Assembly (NCBI GenBank): GCA_022539475.1 | Contig: VCMS01000291.1 | Span: 16,251-80,250, forward strand | DNA from: Gracilaria domingensis | Lineage: Eukaryota; Rhodophyta; Florideophyceae; Gracilariales; Gracilariaceae | Direction: 5' to 3' | DNA length: 64,000 nt | The notes under the pieces: generated by a model | Told to the model about the DNA's origin: nothing | The model's input: the letters and a program-made list of their open reading frames with translations, nothing else | Database searches by the model: none | Part shown: positions 51,260 through 62,300 of the stretch, in pieces | How the letters are laid out: each line of letters opens with the position of its first letter | Position numbering within the stretch: position 1 is the first letter of the stretch | Translations under genes and position numbers: made by a program

Positions 51260-52620
51260 AAATGCTCAACCAGGATCGACCTGTCCAGAAATACCTGCAA
51301 ACTGCCACTTCCCGGATGGGCTTCAGGGAAGGGATGTCCGGAGAAGCAGAGAATCCTTGCGAAAGTCGGGAACAGGTTCAGTTTTGACCTCGAACATGGC
51401 CATGTTGACGTTGATACTGGTTTGAACGAACATCTAAAGAAAGTAATCAGCTATGAAACGCAACGGAGATCTTGAAGATCTTTCAAAATCCAGCAAATTT
51501 CGTACGCGCTGTTGGTCAACTTGGCAGTCCATCTTTGGCCAATAACGAAGAGTACTCAGTTCCGACGACTGGAACGACTGTTGACTGCTATTCAAAAAAA
51601 TTGGCATTCAATCCAATGCTTACAGTCTTTGACTGCTTTTTGACTGCCATTCGAATGGTCTAATTGAACTTCCAGTCAATTTAATTGAATGCATTCGAAT
51701 GTATTTTAAACTAGCCTGTCAAACACCACTCAAAGTTTTGAATGGTCAACAAAGGTACCATTCAAACAAAAATATTCATTCAAAACAGCACAATTTTGAA
51801 AACAAGTCATAACTTGTTTGTTTGACACATGTCTAGTGGACCTCAGTATGCATAAACCTCATTCGGAAGCTACCAGTAGCCAGGCTTCCGAACAATAGAC
51901 ATTAGCAAATCCAGATAGTATCGAAGATATACTCGCTGTAAAATAGGAAATGCAGGCGTAGGAATGCGTCTCGTATTTGCGACTAGGCGCATCGCACTAA
52001 TTAAGCCCAAAACGACCAAAAGCTTTGCAGCAATCAAAACGCCGGCACTGTCGCAATGTTTGAGCATACTTTGGACTTATGTGCCGCATTGGGATGCATG
52101 TGATGTAGTCTAAAAGAGGTGATGAAAAGACAGTAAAGAGCCATTCAAAAGCCATTTAAAGGCCACTCAACATTCGAATGGGTGAAATAGTAAATCCGTT
52201 CAAACGCATGACTGTATTCGACTGAATCATGATCCGAATACATTCAAAGAAAAAATATATTTAAATGGAACAGATCATGATCCATTCAAAGGAATGAATG
52301 CATTCAACAGACCAGTCGTCCGAACTGAGGAAGAGTATAAAAATGCTAACCATTATTCTTGCCTTCATTCAATTTCTTCAATCTTGAACGAAAGCGAAAT
52401 GAAGCCAACACAACCACGGTGCTGATGAGCAAGAATGCTTGTGAAGAGTTTTCTTGATTGCATGAAATATGAATGCACCCTTCAACTCTTTTTGTGAAGA
52501 CAAGAGCATCATCGTGCGGAGCCGGCGTGGAATCCGCCGCTGTCATTTGTGTGTGACTTGATACCATCAACGGGTCCGTAAAACTGCCATAGTCTGACCC
52601 TGAAAACATCCCTGGAGCCT
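51260..52620. other. Spacer rich in CATTCAA/TTGAATG motifs
   Basis: Between about 51600 and 52380, CATTCAA or its complement TTGAATG occurs about ten times on both strands, plus CATTCGAATG three times and ATCATGATC twice. The stretch is AT-rich. No gene was recognised except a weak small frame at 52346-52609. Confidence 0.6.
52346..52609 (-). CDS. Small single-span membrane ORF, doubtful
   Basis: An ATG at 52609 opens 87 residues ending in a hydrophobic stretch (AFLLISTVVVLASF) and a basic tail. It is divergent from, and only about 27 bp away from, the TAPT1 relic frame. No family was recognised; it could be chance. Confidence 0.25.
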   Translation of the reverse strand: MFSGSDYGSFTDPLMVSSHTQMTAADSTPAPHDDALVFTKRVEGCIHISCNQENSSQAFLLISTVVVLASFRFRSRLKKLNEGKNNG

Positions 52621-52636
52621 ACATTTGACCTGAACC

Positions 52637-53880
52637 ATGACATCATTTGCTGAGAGGCAGGAGTCTAGCACAATTCTCAGAACTTCGTGTTCCCCGAAAT
52701 CACCGAAGCGAAAAAAGCATGCTTTATCAAACACAGAGCCAGCTCACCGTCGTCAGATTCCTCGAAGTCACACCACAAAATCAGGTCTCCGTAATTCTCT
52801 TCCATTAGCTTCCTTATTACCTTTTAGGAGCCTTTCAACATCAGCTACACATCCTATATTTTTCCTCGCCAAACATCTACTAGGACTTGACCAAAATCCA
52901 ACTCCAGACGCCGTAGAAGATGCGTGAAGCGTTGCGACAAAACGTCGCGGAGTTTATAATCTCGTTCAGGTCCCTGCTCGCTTAGAGCCTCTTATGAAAC
53001 ATGGGCAATTAATATGTTTGGACGAGTTTCTTATGTTGTTTTACGTATCTACCGGTGAGGGCAGTCGTATCCTTCTTTCGTCTGATTAATCCGTATTCCG
53101 GAAGTTTCATTCGTTCCGCCTCTCGAACCCCTTGGTACCGCACATGTTGCATTACTTGGACTGTTGATGTGTTACAGCTTAGTTTATTGTTCATCACTGC
53201 ATTGGCTTTATTCTTCTTTGATATCAGTTGGATATTCCATAACATACGCGGACAGTCTGTTATCAAACTGTATGTTGTGTTCAACGTAATTGAGATTTTC
53301 GACAGATTATGTTCTTCATTTGGTATCGATGTACTAGACAGCCTTGGTTGGACTACTTCATCAGCGGTTCAGTTCTTCACCAGGGATCACAAAGATGCCA
53401 GTTCAGGTGCAATGCGTACGCGTGCGTTGCAAGAGATTTTTCTTTTGAGCAGAATGGCTTTTGACTACATATTCGCTCTCGTTTACATTCTGATACATGC
53501 TACACTTCTTCTAACTTGGGTTGTCACGCATAACGTAGCAATCAGCACTCAGAATAACGCTTTCCTAACACTGTTAGTCTCGAATAACTTCGTAGAGCTC
53601 AAAGGTGCTGTCTTCAAAAGCTTCAAGGTGCAAACCTGTTTCAGATTGCTTGTTGAGATGCAGTTGAGTGTTTTCAATTGTGCATTTTCCTTCTGGTAAT
53701 GATGATTGTAACAAAGGCGGACGAGAAGTTGTTCGACATTTTTCGTGATCCTTGCCTGCGAGATTATTGTGGATTGGATCAAACACGCTTTTGTAACGAA
53801 ATTCAATCGGATTTCGCACAACATTTATCGACAGTTTTTCATAGTTATCTGCGAGGGACCTATCCCCATGCGTGCAGGGT
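52637..53880 (+). pseudogene. TAPT1/EMP65 family membrane protein relic
   Basis: TAPT1-like proteins (DUF747) are multi-span ER/ciliary-base proteins. A Ser/Arg-rich start at 52637 leads to a TGA at 52925-52927; past it the same frame reads RRGVYNLVQVPARLEPLMKH and LICLDEFLMLF. After a one-base shift come TYLPVRAVVSFFRLI, NIRGQSVIKLYVVFNVIEIF, LCSSFGIDVLDSL and LLVSNNFVELKGAVFKSF. Another shift and TGA follow, then LCIFLLVMM, a further shift and CEIIVDWIKHAFVTKFN. These blocks run in family order, so at least three frameshifts and two stops break it. It ends near 53866 in unrelated sequence. The order and number of breaks make a pseudogene near certain. Confidence 0.92.
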
Positions 53881-53902
53881 GACATTTTTTGGTCACCCTG
53901 CG
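53873..53902. repeat. Stem-loop with T-rich loop
   Basis: Arms GCAGGGTGAC and GTCACCCTGC pair exactly around a loop of about eight T-rich bases, at the truncated end of the TAPT1 relic. Confidence 0.7.
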
Positions 53903-53939
53903 GCAGGGTGAAAATAGGGTGATTTGGTCTCAATTCACC

Positions 53940-54044
53940 CTTGTTGGGTGAACAGTAACCCATTTTGGGTGAACTGGGACTCATTTTGGGTGAAGTGAGA
54001 CCCACTTTGGCTGAAGTGAGACCAATTCTGCGAAATTTGAGACC
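53940..54044. repeat. 21-bp minisatellite, five units
   Basis: Five imperfect 21-bp units in a row, of the type CATTTTGGGTGAAGTGAGACC, at 53940, 53961, 53982, 54003 and 54024. Divergence rises to the right. Confidence 0.92.
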
Positions 54045-54161
54045 CAGATCTGTTATAACAGTCCCACGCTCTGCATGATCCCAGAGATCCCATTCTTGAA
54101 CAAGCGCCCCCCAGTGGTATTCCAGTCTTGTGACATTTCATAGCGCGATTTTACAAGAAGC

Positions 54162-55480
54162 ATGAACAGCGATGAGGATCAGTGCACATCTCTGCCAACT
54201 CCGAGATCATTTTTACCTAGAGCAAGAAACACAGTTCCTGAAGTGACAGCATTTCAACCATCTCCATCACAATCATTCACCCATGGAGATGAATTTGAAA
54301 GCCTCCTAAGTGTTCCAATGCTAATGAGAAGACAGGAAAGTCCCTTGCCAGTATCAGATGAAGATATTATGCCGCAAGCACAATTGTATGGGACCAATCC
54401 TTCGCTACTAGAAAACACAAACAGAAGGCTTGAATTTGATACAGAACATACAACTAATGTAATCTCTAGATCCTTTGTCCTCGCAGTCTTCCCACGAACT
54501 TTGGGTAGCTTCTGCCCACAGTACTGATTCCGCGACTTTATCCAATTACCAGTTATCAGATACTCAATCCGACAACACACATGAAGTACCCCTGCAGGAC
54601 GTGCATGAACTGGAGTTTGACCTTCCATTCCTATCCGTACTTTCAACAACTACGCACACGGGAAATGATATCGGCAACATTGCTGAACAGGACCTTTCTG
54701 CTTCTCTTTTTGACGAAACGCCGGACTGTCTGATGGATGATTCTTTAAGCTCCTCGCATGTAGCCCCCGATCGGAATAACACAGAAGATGTGAATGTGAC
54801 TCAAAAAGGTCGTGCAAGAAACAGTGGAGGGCTACGTGACTGGACATATGGTTTCCCCTTTGGGTCCATTCATATAGATATCGACACGATTGACACAGAT
54901 TTGGGTGAAAGATTCTTTACCCAAGCTAACGGCATATTACGGAACGTGCTGAGTGATATAACGGCCAACGGAAACAGTGCAACATTGGCTACAGAAACTT
55001 CGATTTCCGCTATGCAAGCTCTTGATATGTTTTTACCAGACTTCGTTTTGGCTGAACTAGTCGTACTTTTGAATCGCACGCTGTGTTTTAGAGGAAAGTG
55101 TGCGACTACAATAAGTGAACTGAGAGGCGTAATTGTGCTTCATGTCTTGGCTGCTTCTTACGGTAGCAATGTTTCTACTATAGCCAGTGAAGAAAACGAA
55201 GAATTCGTTTTTCAAATCGGGATTTCGGCCAAACGATATTCTGATATATGGTCCTCTTTTTCTTGCACTGCCGGTCGGCGGCAAGCTTTTCAGTCGGGTC
55301 ATGTAGGCTGGTCAAATGCGCCAAAGCAGTCTATTTCATTGATTACGGAGATGGAGCAAGACATGGCTAACGTGAACAGGCTTTTTCTTTACATTGATTG
55401 GGCAAGCTGTAGTATTATGAGCCTTAGGCTTGGTTTCGGATGATCAGTCATTGCTGGTGTGTGGATGGTGGTCCACAGGT
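54162..55480 (+). pseudogene. piggyBac-like transposase N-terminal relic, probable
   Basis: An ATG at 54162 opens a Ser/Thr/Glu-rich acidic start. A frame change near 54470 leads to a frame open to 55443, with FLPDFVLAELVVLLNRTL, TISELRGVIVLHVLAASYG and FQIGISAKRYSDIWSSFSC. The pattern of a helical block, T..E...F.G....G and a (S)R.R(F/Y)..I box fits the N-terminal part of piggyBac-family transposases, but no DDE residue is certain. Past another frame change SDDQSLLVCG appears just before an LTR begins at 55481. No terminal repeats were identified. The call rests on pattern only; an unrelated host gene remains possible. Confidence 0.42.
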
Positions 55481-57261
55481 TGTACAAGTAGGGCTTTACC
55501 GGCCCCCATAGGTCTATTTATTTCTAACTTGTAGTATTTGTACCATAGGTAGTATAGTTAGTACACGTGGTGCACTGCGTTACAGTGCACCACTCCAGAG
55601 GTTGAGGCGCCTCGTAGCCGATACTTAGGCTGCTCGAGCTGCGCCTCCCTCCTGTGGTAAAGTCAGAGACCCTCTTGGCAACTACTTGACTCTTAGGTTA
55701 GTAAGTACCAACACCCTTCAGGTTTTTAAGCCGTCGCTACGTCGCTCGCCATCTCCTGTAGGCACGACAGTTAGCGCTCGCCCATTGCACCTTCATACTA
55801 GTGGTCTCGCCGTTGGATCTCATCCTCTGGACCATTACACTCCGTGGTTAGTGACTCGCGCCACTATACTACATTTTTGGTCTCCCGACCTACAATTCTG
55901 CACGGAAGTGAAGAACAACCTCTAGGAAAGACGAACTACCAAAATTCTATCACTGGATTTGGACTACTGACGGACTGGTATATCAAGCAACCGCCTTCAT
56001 GGATAACAATCAACCCATTCAGGAAGACCCTCGTACACCAGTGGCTCAAGCGACTGGAACTCCTCCACCGCTCGCCGATGTCGCCGGACCCTCCGGTAAC
56101 AACGTGAGTGACCGTCAGAGTACCCGCTCGCAGCCACAGGTTAATCTCCTCACACCCGTGGATAATCCCGAAAGGATTAATCGTGACGCCTCTTTGGCTG
56201 GAAGACTCCGAGAACGGCTCGACGAGTACCGCTCGCAACTAAACAAACCACAGGCTGCACCGCAGGAAACCGTTGGTTCAGTAACTACCGATGGACTTGC
56301 CGATGTCCTATGGCCGAAGGTTCGAGAGATGCTCGACGCTCGACTCGAAACCCTTGTGGATCTCCGAGTCTCTGTCGCTCTCGCAGAGCACGCCGACCAA
56401 CTGGCTGAACGTGTCCTTCCAAAGGTTCTTGAGTCCGACGCTTTCGTCAACTCGCTTGCCTTAGGTATTCGCCGTGAGGTGACTCGCCAGGTAGGCCCGC
56501 CGCCCTCCGTGGGCGGAATTCGAAGTAATCCATTGGTATCCGTATGGCAACCCCGTTCCGAACCACCGGGAGCAGCTGCCTTGCCAGCCCCTCGCCGGGT
56601 TCAACCACAGGTAGACCAATCGGGCGTACGTCCAGGGGGTAATAGAGACGCCCCTCGGCAAGAAGGCCTAATGGCCGTGCCACCCGTGAGGTACACCGGG
56701 GCCCAGGGCCCCCGAGCAACCATTGGTTTAGAGGCTGAAGATGAAGAGCCGCCATTGGAAGCTAGAAGCTCTGACCGTAGGAAGAAGAGAAGTGGAAGAA
56801 GGAAGAAGTCGAAGAACCAGAGGAAAAGCCGTAGGAACTCCAGCGGTAGTGAGTCCGATTCGGATTCGTCGAGTTCCAGTGGCTCAGAAACGGATGAGGC
56901 GGCTGTTCGACGCCTCAAGCCGTTGGTAACAACCAATGAACTCTTCAAGAGAGTATTGGACTACTGCACGTATCGCCTGGCCGATCGGTCTGCGCGGTAC
57001 TCGAGCTCGGTGGCCAAGAAGGTCGCCAGATGGGCCAAACGGATGCAGCTAACCATAACGGAAAAGTTTTCGGGATCCGACCCCATTTCTATCCTTAGGT
57101 TTCTCAGTCTGTTCCGTACGGCCTGTGATCAGAACGGCATCCACGAGGGTGCCGCTCTGTATCTCTTTCAGTTTTTCCTTCATGGGCAAGCGCATGACCA
57201 TGTGGTTTCTAAGATCTCTGGGACTACGGACCCCGTCTGTCGTATAGTACGATCTGGTTGA
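55481..57261 (+). mobile_element. LTR and gag fragment of a third Ty3/gypsy family
   Basis: A probable 393-bp LTR at 55481-55873 (starts TGTACAAG, ends ACTACA) is followed by the primer-binding site TGGTCTCCCGAC at 55878-55889, the same 12-mer as in the full-length element. A gag region at 55999-57261 follows: Pro/Gln-rich start, Ser/Lys/Arg-rich middle, then RRLKPLVTTNELFKRVL and KFSGSDPISILRFLSLF, homologous to the gag at 18222-20231. Pol, the antisense gene and the 3' LTR are missing; the element is a truncated fossil. The LTR start is my best estimate. Confidence 0.82.
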
Positions 57262-57287
57262 TCGCCGCGGACGGAGTGGATTGTTAG

Positions 57288-59318
57288 GAGTGCCGTGTCG
57301 TACGTGTAGGGCTGGCCCGAGAGGATGCCCACAGTGACCTCTTTTCTCGACACGGTCTTTTTAGGCGTGCATTGGATGACATTGTATCGCTGAAAGATGT
57401 GAAGCATGCCCTGCATACGGCCGCCACCGTGTGGAGTATTGAGAACAACTGCGGAGCGTCCAACTCGGACAACCCGCATATGCAAGCCACCAGAGTGTAC
57501 TTTCTCCAAATCATTGAGAGCAGTATCCTGGAACGGCTTGTAATTCGGAGATCTCAGGGACTGACGGTAGAGGACAAAGGCGATACTCTGCTTGGTAACC
57601 AACCTGTACAACAAGATGTGCACACTTCATGCAATATTGCACCACCAAATCTACCTAGATTAATTCTGGGCTATGGTTCGACGAACGTATGCGAAGGAAG
57701 CTTAAAGGCTGCGATTCTAGATAAACGCGAGAACCGCGTTGTGGCTGTTGTAGCCAGTGGAGAAGGTGGAGTGGGTAAGACATGTGCTTTGAGAGGACTT
57801 GCTGAAGACAGTGAAGTGAAACGGGTGTTTAGCGGAGGCATTCTTTACGTTCAACTGGGAAATGATGCTACACTCTCCATCTTAATTGAGGAAATCGCGG
57901 GCATTGTTGATTGCTCCGGAGGTTCCAACGTGAGCAATGTGATAAAGAATACCAAGTGTGTTCGAAAAGCATGCCAGAAGGCCTCGCAATGGTTTGGTGC
58001 ACATTCGTGTTTGTTTCTTGTTGATGGTATTTGGCATGTATATGGGATTGACTCCGATATGTTGACAACTCTTGGGCTAATGGTGAACAAGAAGAGTCGA
58101 ATGGTATACACAACACGAGATAAACACTTTCTGAGACCGGCCAACACAGTGATTGAGTTGAAGGAGAAGGAAACTCTCGGGGAATTATCGCAGCGCATGT
58201 TGATGACACACGCAGGGTTTGACGAAGATACGGCGCTTGACTCCAGGAAGAACGAGGCTTTCACGTACTTTCTTGAATTGTGCCAAGGACTTCCGCTTGG
58301 GTTTGGGATTATTGGCAGTTCGGTAGGACAGTATGCACTTGATTGTTTGCCTCGAGAAAATGCATGGTGGGAGTTCTATAACGACATTTTATCGGAAGAA
58401 AAGGATCTGATGAAAGCGGAAGCTGAAACATATGGTAGGCTTCCAAAGATTGTGGAATTATCTCTGCAAGTGCTTGAGAAACGCAGTGGGCATGGAAAGT
58501 TCGGGCACTGGTTTCGTGCGTTATGTGTGCTTCAAAAGCAGCAATCTGTGCCTGTTGAAATGCTGCAGAAGTTGTGGGGCTTGAATTCGCTACAAGAAAC
58601 CAAAAGTGTTGTGGAATCGTTTTCTGATGTGTCAGTTGTGCAAATGAGAAGAATGGACGGTTCAGTGTATGTGCAGCTGCACGACTTAATTCTAGAGATC
58701 GCTGTTCGGAAAGCTAGAAAAGCAAGTGAGACCAAATCTTTCTTTCACACTCTTGTGCGTCAGTATATACCAGAAGACGAGAACAACGAGAGAGGTAATG
58801 CGTTAACGTGCGCGCGTGGAGAGGGATTCAAGTCTCTTTTCCTTACCCAAGCTCTCAAACGCTTTCTACATGATACCCAAAAGGTCACTGAACGAGCTAC
58901 TACAGGAATATTAGAGTTATGCTACGAATGGTGGAATGCTGAAGATGATGGATACATACACAAAATCCTCTGTAGATTGCTTCAAAACGCAGGGCAACGT
59001 GACCAGTTACTGTGGCTGTTGTCGCAACCGCAGTGGATTGTGAAGCGACTTGTCGAAGGCGGAATCGCTAGCGTGGAGCAAGACTTGGATCATGGAAAGG
59101 TGGTTTGCAGCGAGAACGATTCGCGAAATGCAAGTTACAAGGAGCATCTGGAAATGATCGGTTGGGCTGCCAGGTTGGGGGCATCGTTCGTTTACAAGAA
59201 CCGGCGTGTGGAGGAGGGTTGGTTTCAAGTGCACGGGCGGTTGCTGTGGCACGCATGGCGGAGCAAGTTGACGAGGGATTTCGTAAAGAGGATGGAAAGC
59301 TGTGCCCCGCGGCCGTAG
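57288..59318 (+). pseudogene. NB-ARC ATPase part of a split NB-ARC/WD40 gene
   Basis: The frame is open from 57288 with no clear ATG before 57372, so its start was lost where the gag fragment abuts. After a helical part comes the nucleotide switch: P-loop VVASGEGGVGKTCALRGL, Walker B CLFLVDGIW, the sensor VYTTRD and the GLPL-like box LCQGLPLGFGIIG, then winged-helix and helical linker regions. NB-ARC switches drive oligomers in Apaf-1 and plant resistance proteins. The frame ends at TAG (59316-59318). Past that stop the same frame continues LKASAEMLELAGAGAPEVVNVYG and, across the solo LTR, into the WD40 repeats. So this was one Apaf-1-like NB-ARC/WD40 gene, now broken by at least a lost start, one stop and one insertion. 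Confidence 0.88.
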
Positions 59319-59444
59319 CTGAAAGCGTCAGCAGAGATGTTGGAGCTGGCTGGTGCTGGTGCTCCTGAAGTAGTCAACGTTTACGGTAGAGTGTTGTGCA
59401 TGCGTGCAGAGGCTGATGTTATCTGGATTTTGTCTGGAGGCTAC

Positions 59445-60418
59445 TGTAGAGCAACGCATTTTGCGTGGTTATCAGGATGATGCGCCTCATATACTCAGGG
59501 GAGTGATACGAGGATGCACTCGAAGAGTTATGAGTTGGACCCAATTTTGGCGGTTACTTTTGGAATGGCTTTCCCACAGTTACCTGTAATCAGGGTTGCC
59601 ATTGCTGGCCAATACCGCTAGGTGGACGCGTGTACTACACCACCGTGTGTGTGCATATTACGGGACAATAGGTAGTGCGCCTGAGGTGCCTGACACTGGG
59701 CTAGCCACGTGTACGGACCCCTGCGGGTGTGCACCACGTGTACATAGTTAGTTTAGACCTACTTAGGTGAGCTCGACCTCGTCGTCGCGAGCACCTTTGT
59801 AAAGTCAACCCGAGCACTTCTAAGTGAACTCTTTGTCGAGTAGCGCTCTCCCGAGTGGACTCTACACGAGTGAGGCTCTGGCGCCAACCGCCTACGTGGG
59901 TTATCACTCTCGCGAGTATAGCCACGTCTGGTTACGGTGGTCCTACCCTCTCGGTACCTTTGAGGAACATCTGTCGTTGATGTCGGGACCTGAGGGTCGT
60001 ACCGAGGAGGTATAGGACTAGATTACGAAGTGATCCGACTCTGTATAGAGTTTTGCCGTGTTTACGGAAACCCGTGCATTACCGTTGGAGGATCTCGCCC
60101 CGCTCCGGGCACAGTGCCGAGGAGGCCCTACCCGTCGCGTGTGGGTGTTGTTTGGTTGTTGTTTTCTGTTGCTTTCCCTCTCGGGACTACACCTGTCGTT
60201 GGTCGTGTTTCATCGTTGCCGATACCACCCCATCTCTGGAGTTTCTCATCGTTTCCTCACCACGTGGCCTATCACCTCTGTAGGTATAGCCAGTTGCCAC
60301 TTCGGCCTTACAACCGAGTTACGGTGGTACAGAGGGCTCTGTCACTGGTCTGCCATCTCTCACGAGAGCGGACCTTCGGACAGTCTGGTGGGTTTCACTC
60401 TTCCGAGTTTGCCCCACA
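59445..60418 (+). repeat. Solo LTR of element A family (974 bp)
   Basis: The sequence starts TGTAGAGCAACGC and ends CCCCACA, and is about 99% identical by eye to 5352-6326. It is flanked by an exact 5-bp target duplication GCTAC at 59440-59444 and 60419-60423. No internal sequence remains, so it arose by recombination between two LTRs. It sits between the NB-ARC and WD40 halves of a host gene. Confidence 0.97.
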
Positions 60419-61605
60419 GCTACTATAGCGGTTTCATGCATGTTGAAAGGTATGACATATCAAACGGATATTACAAAGAAGAGAAGCTCAAGTGGCCAAA
60501 AAAATCGATTGGGGAAGAGGAGTGTGCTTCGTTCTTACCTGATGAACCCAGGTTGGTGACAGCACACAAGAGTGGAAGCATTTGCGTGTGGAACAGGCAA
60601 ACAGTAGCTTCTGCGGTATTTATTGCACACAACTGTGCGAATCACAAGAGGTTCATCAACTTTTGCGCAGATGGGACTCGGCTTGCATGCGAGATAGCGG
60701 ATCACAGCGTTCAAATGTGGCACACGATGAGCAACAAAGCCGTCGGACAGCCACTTCGAGGTCACACAAGTTTTGTGAAGTGCGTGGCTGTGAGCGCGGA
60801 CGGCACTCGCGTCGTATCAGGCTCATGCGATAAAACGGTACGTGTTTGGGATGCTGAGAGCGGCAGAGCTGTCGGAAAGCCACTCGAAGGTCACACACAG
60901 AGGGTGCTGTGCGTGGCAGTGAGCGCTGACGGCACTCGCGTTGTGTCAGGCTCGGAGGACAAAACAGTGTGTTTATGGGAAGCTCGAAGCAACGTTCCCG
61001 TCGGCCAGCCGCTCCATGGTCACAGAGGCAGCGTTCTGTGTGTGGCATTAAGCTCTGACGGCACACGGATGGTGTCAGGGTCTTGGGACAACACAATGCG
61101 TGTGTGGTGCGCTCAAAGCGGTATCTCCATCGGCCAGCCGCTCCGAGGTCACACAGATTTAGTAACGTGCTTGGTAGCAAGCGCGGATTGCACTCGCATC
61201 GTATCAGGCTCGTGGGACAAAACGGTACGTGTATGGGACGCTAAAAGCTGCAACGCTGTCCAAGATTCGCCCCAAGGTGTCAGAGGTTGGGTGCAGTCCG
61301 TGGTTGTAGTAAGTGCTGGTGGCACGCACGTGGTTTCAAACGACGATAAGATGCAACGTCTGTGGGCGTTTAACGGCGATGACTTTGAATGTGTGCTCAC
61401 GTCGCATGATTCTGCGTTTGGGCGCACCATCGACTCGCTCAAGTGGTCCGGACCAGAAGAGGTGTCGTTGCATCGAGAGGTACACGACGTCGCAGAAGAC
61501 GGCTCTAAGATTGTGCTCGGCACTTTTGAACGCGTTGTCTGGCACTACGGCGTTGGTGATGTGTATTTCACGAATGCCTTCAACTCGTGCAGTATTGTGC
61601 GCTGA
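60419..61605 (+). pseudogene. WD40-repeat half of the split NB-ARC/WD40 gene
   Basis: The frame enters from the solo LTR; the first ATG after the LTR is at 60436. About six or seven WD40 repeats follow, the middle ones very regular: GHT..V.CVAVSADGTRVVSGS.DKTVRVWDA.SG..VG.PL. The first and last repeats are degenerate. WD40 propellers act as ligand sensors in Apaf-1-type proteins. Removing the LTR and one copy of GCTAC restores the host sequence ..VIWILSGGYYSGFMHV.., showing continuity with 59319-59444. The WD40 part is otherwise unbroken and could be expressed alone if the LTR supplies a promoter. Confidence 0.88.
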
Positions 61606-62300
61606 CGCCGCAAAGGCCATCTCTTTGCATGCCTTGCGCGACAGTGACGGGTCGCCGGTCACTTAACTTCACGGGCTGTACATTTCAAGTGGCCTCTTCG
61701 GGGAGGAGAAGCAATGCCAGACGCCATGCGCAACGCGCGCTCATCATGATCCACTTGACGGCTGTGGACGTTCGCGCGCGCATCATTGAGATCGTCGCTC
61801 TGGAGGCCACGACCGTTGTGGACTGTCATCACGATGTTGCTGCGCGCTTATCCCAATGCGCTCACTTTGGGTGCTGCAGGTGTTTAGAGAATGACTGCAC
61901 TTCTTGCGTAAGCGCAAAAGTACGCAAGTAGATATTCCGAGAAATATCAACAGCGCGGCGAGGTCGCCGGTGGCACATGATGAAGTTCTTGAGTGCTGGA
62001 TGGACTCCAACCCGTGGAGATGCTAATTGGAGCAGGATACGTAGCTGTTCGCTCGACATTTTTTGCGCACAAACGACGCGGATCACGCTGGAAGAAGGAG
62101 GAGTTGCTCGGGTGGCGAGGAGAAGGCTGACTGGCATCGTATCTTTTCTGACCGGCGTGGACGAAAGTGGAGCAGAGGGCACGATCTGCCAACCTGTGGT
62201 ATAGCCGATCGGTGCGAGCTGCTAGTGGGGAGCCCTGCGTGGGCTCGACCCGGCGGAGGAGTGAAACACGTGACACCTAATAGGTCGGCAGCACCCACCG
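61606..62300. other. Spacer after the WD40 gene
   Basis: Only short frames without recognisable domains are seen. It separates the WD40 half from the next LTR-type element. Confidence 0.4.

Noticed and set aside
14015-59318. A reassigned genetic code with TAA/TAG read as Gln
   Set aside because: Several stops fall where Gln fits, but the same genes also carry frameshifts and truncations, and intact genes (malate dehydrogenase, NDUFA6, Ulp1) end at TAA or TAG at normal lengths.
60058-60418. An N-terminal extension of the WD40 protein encoded by the LTR
   Set aside because: The frame is open through part of the LTR but has no ATG there; the first ATG is at 60436.
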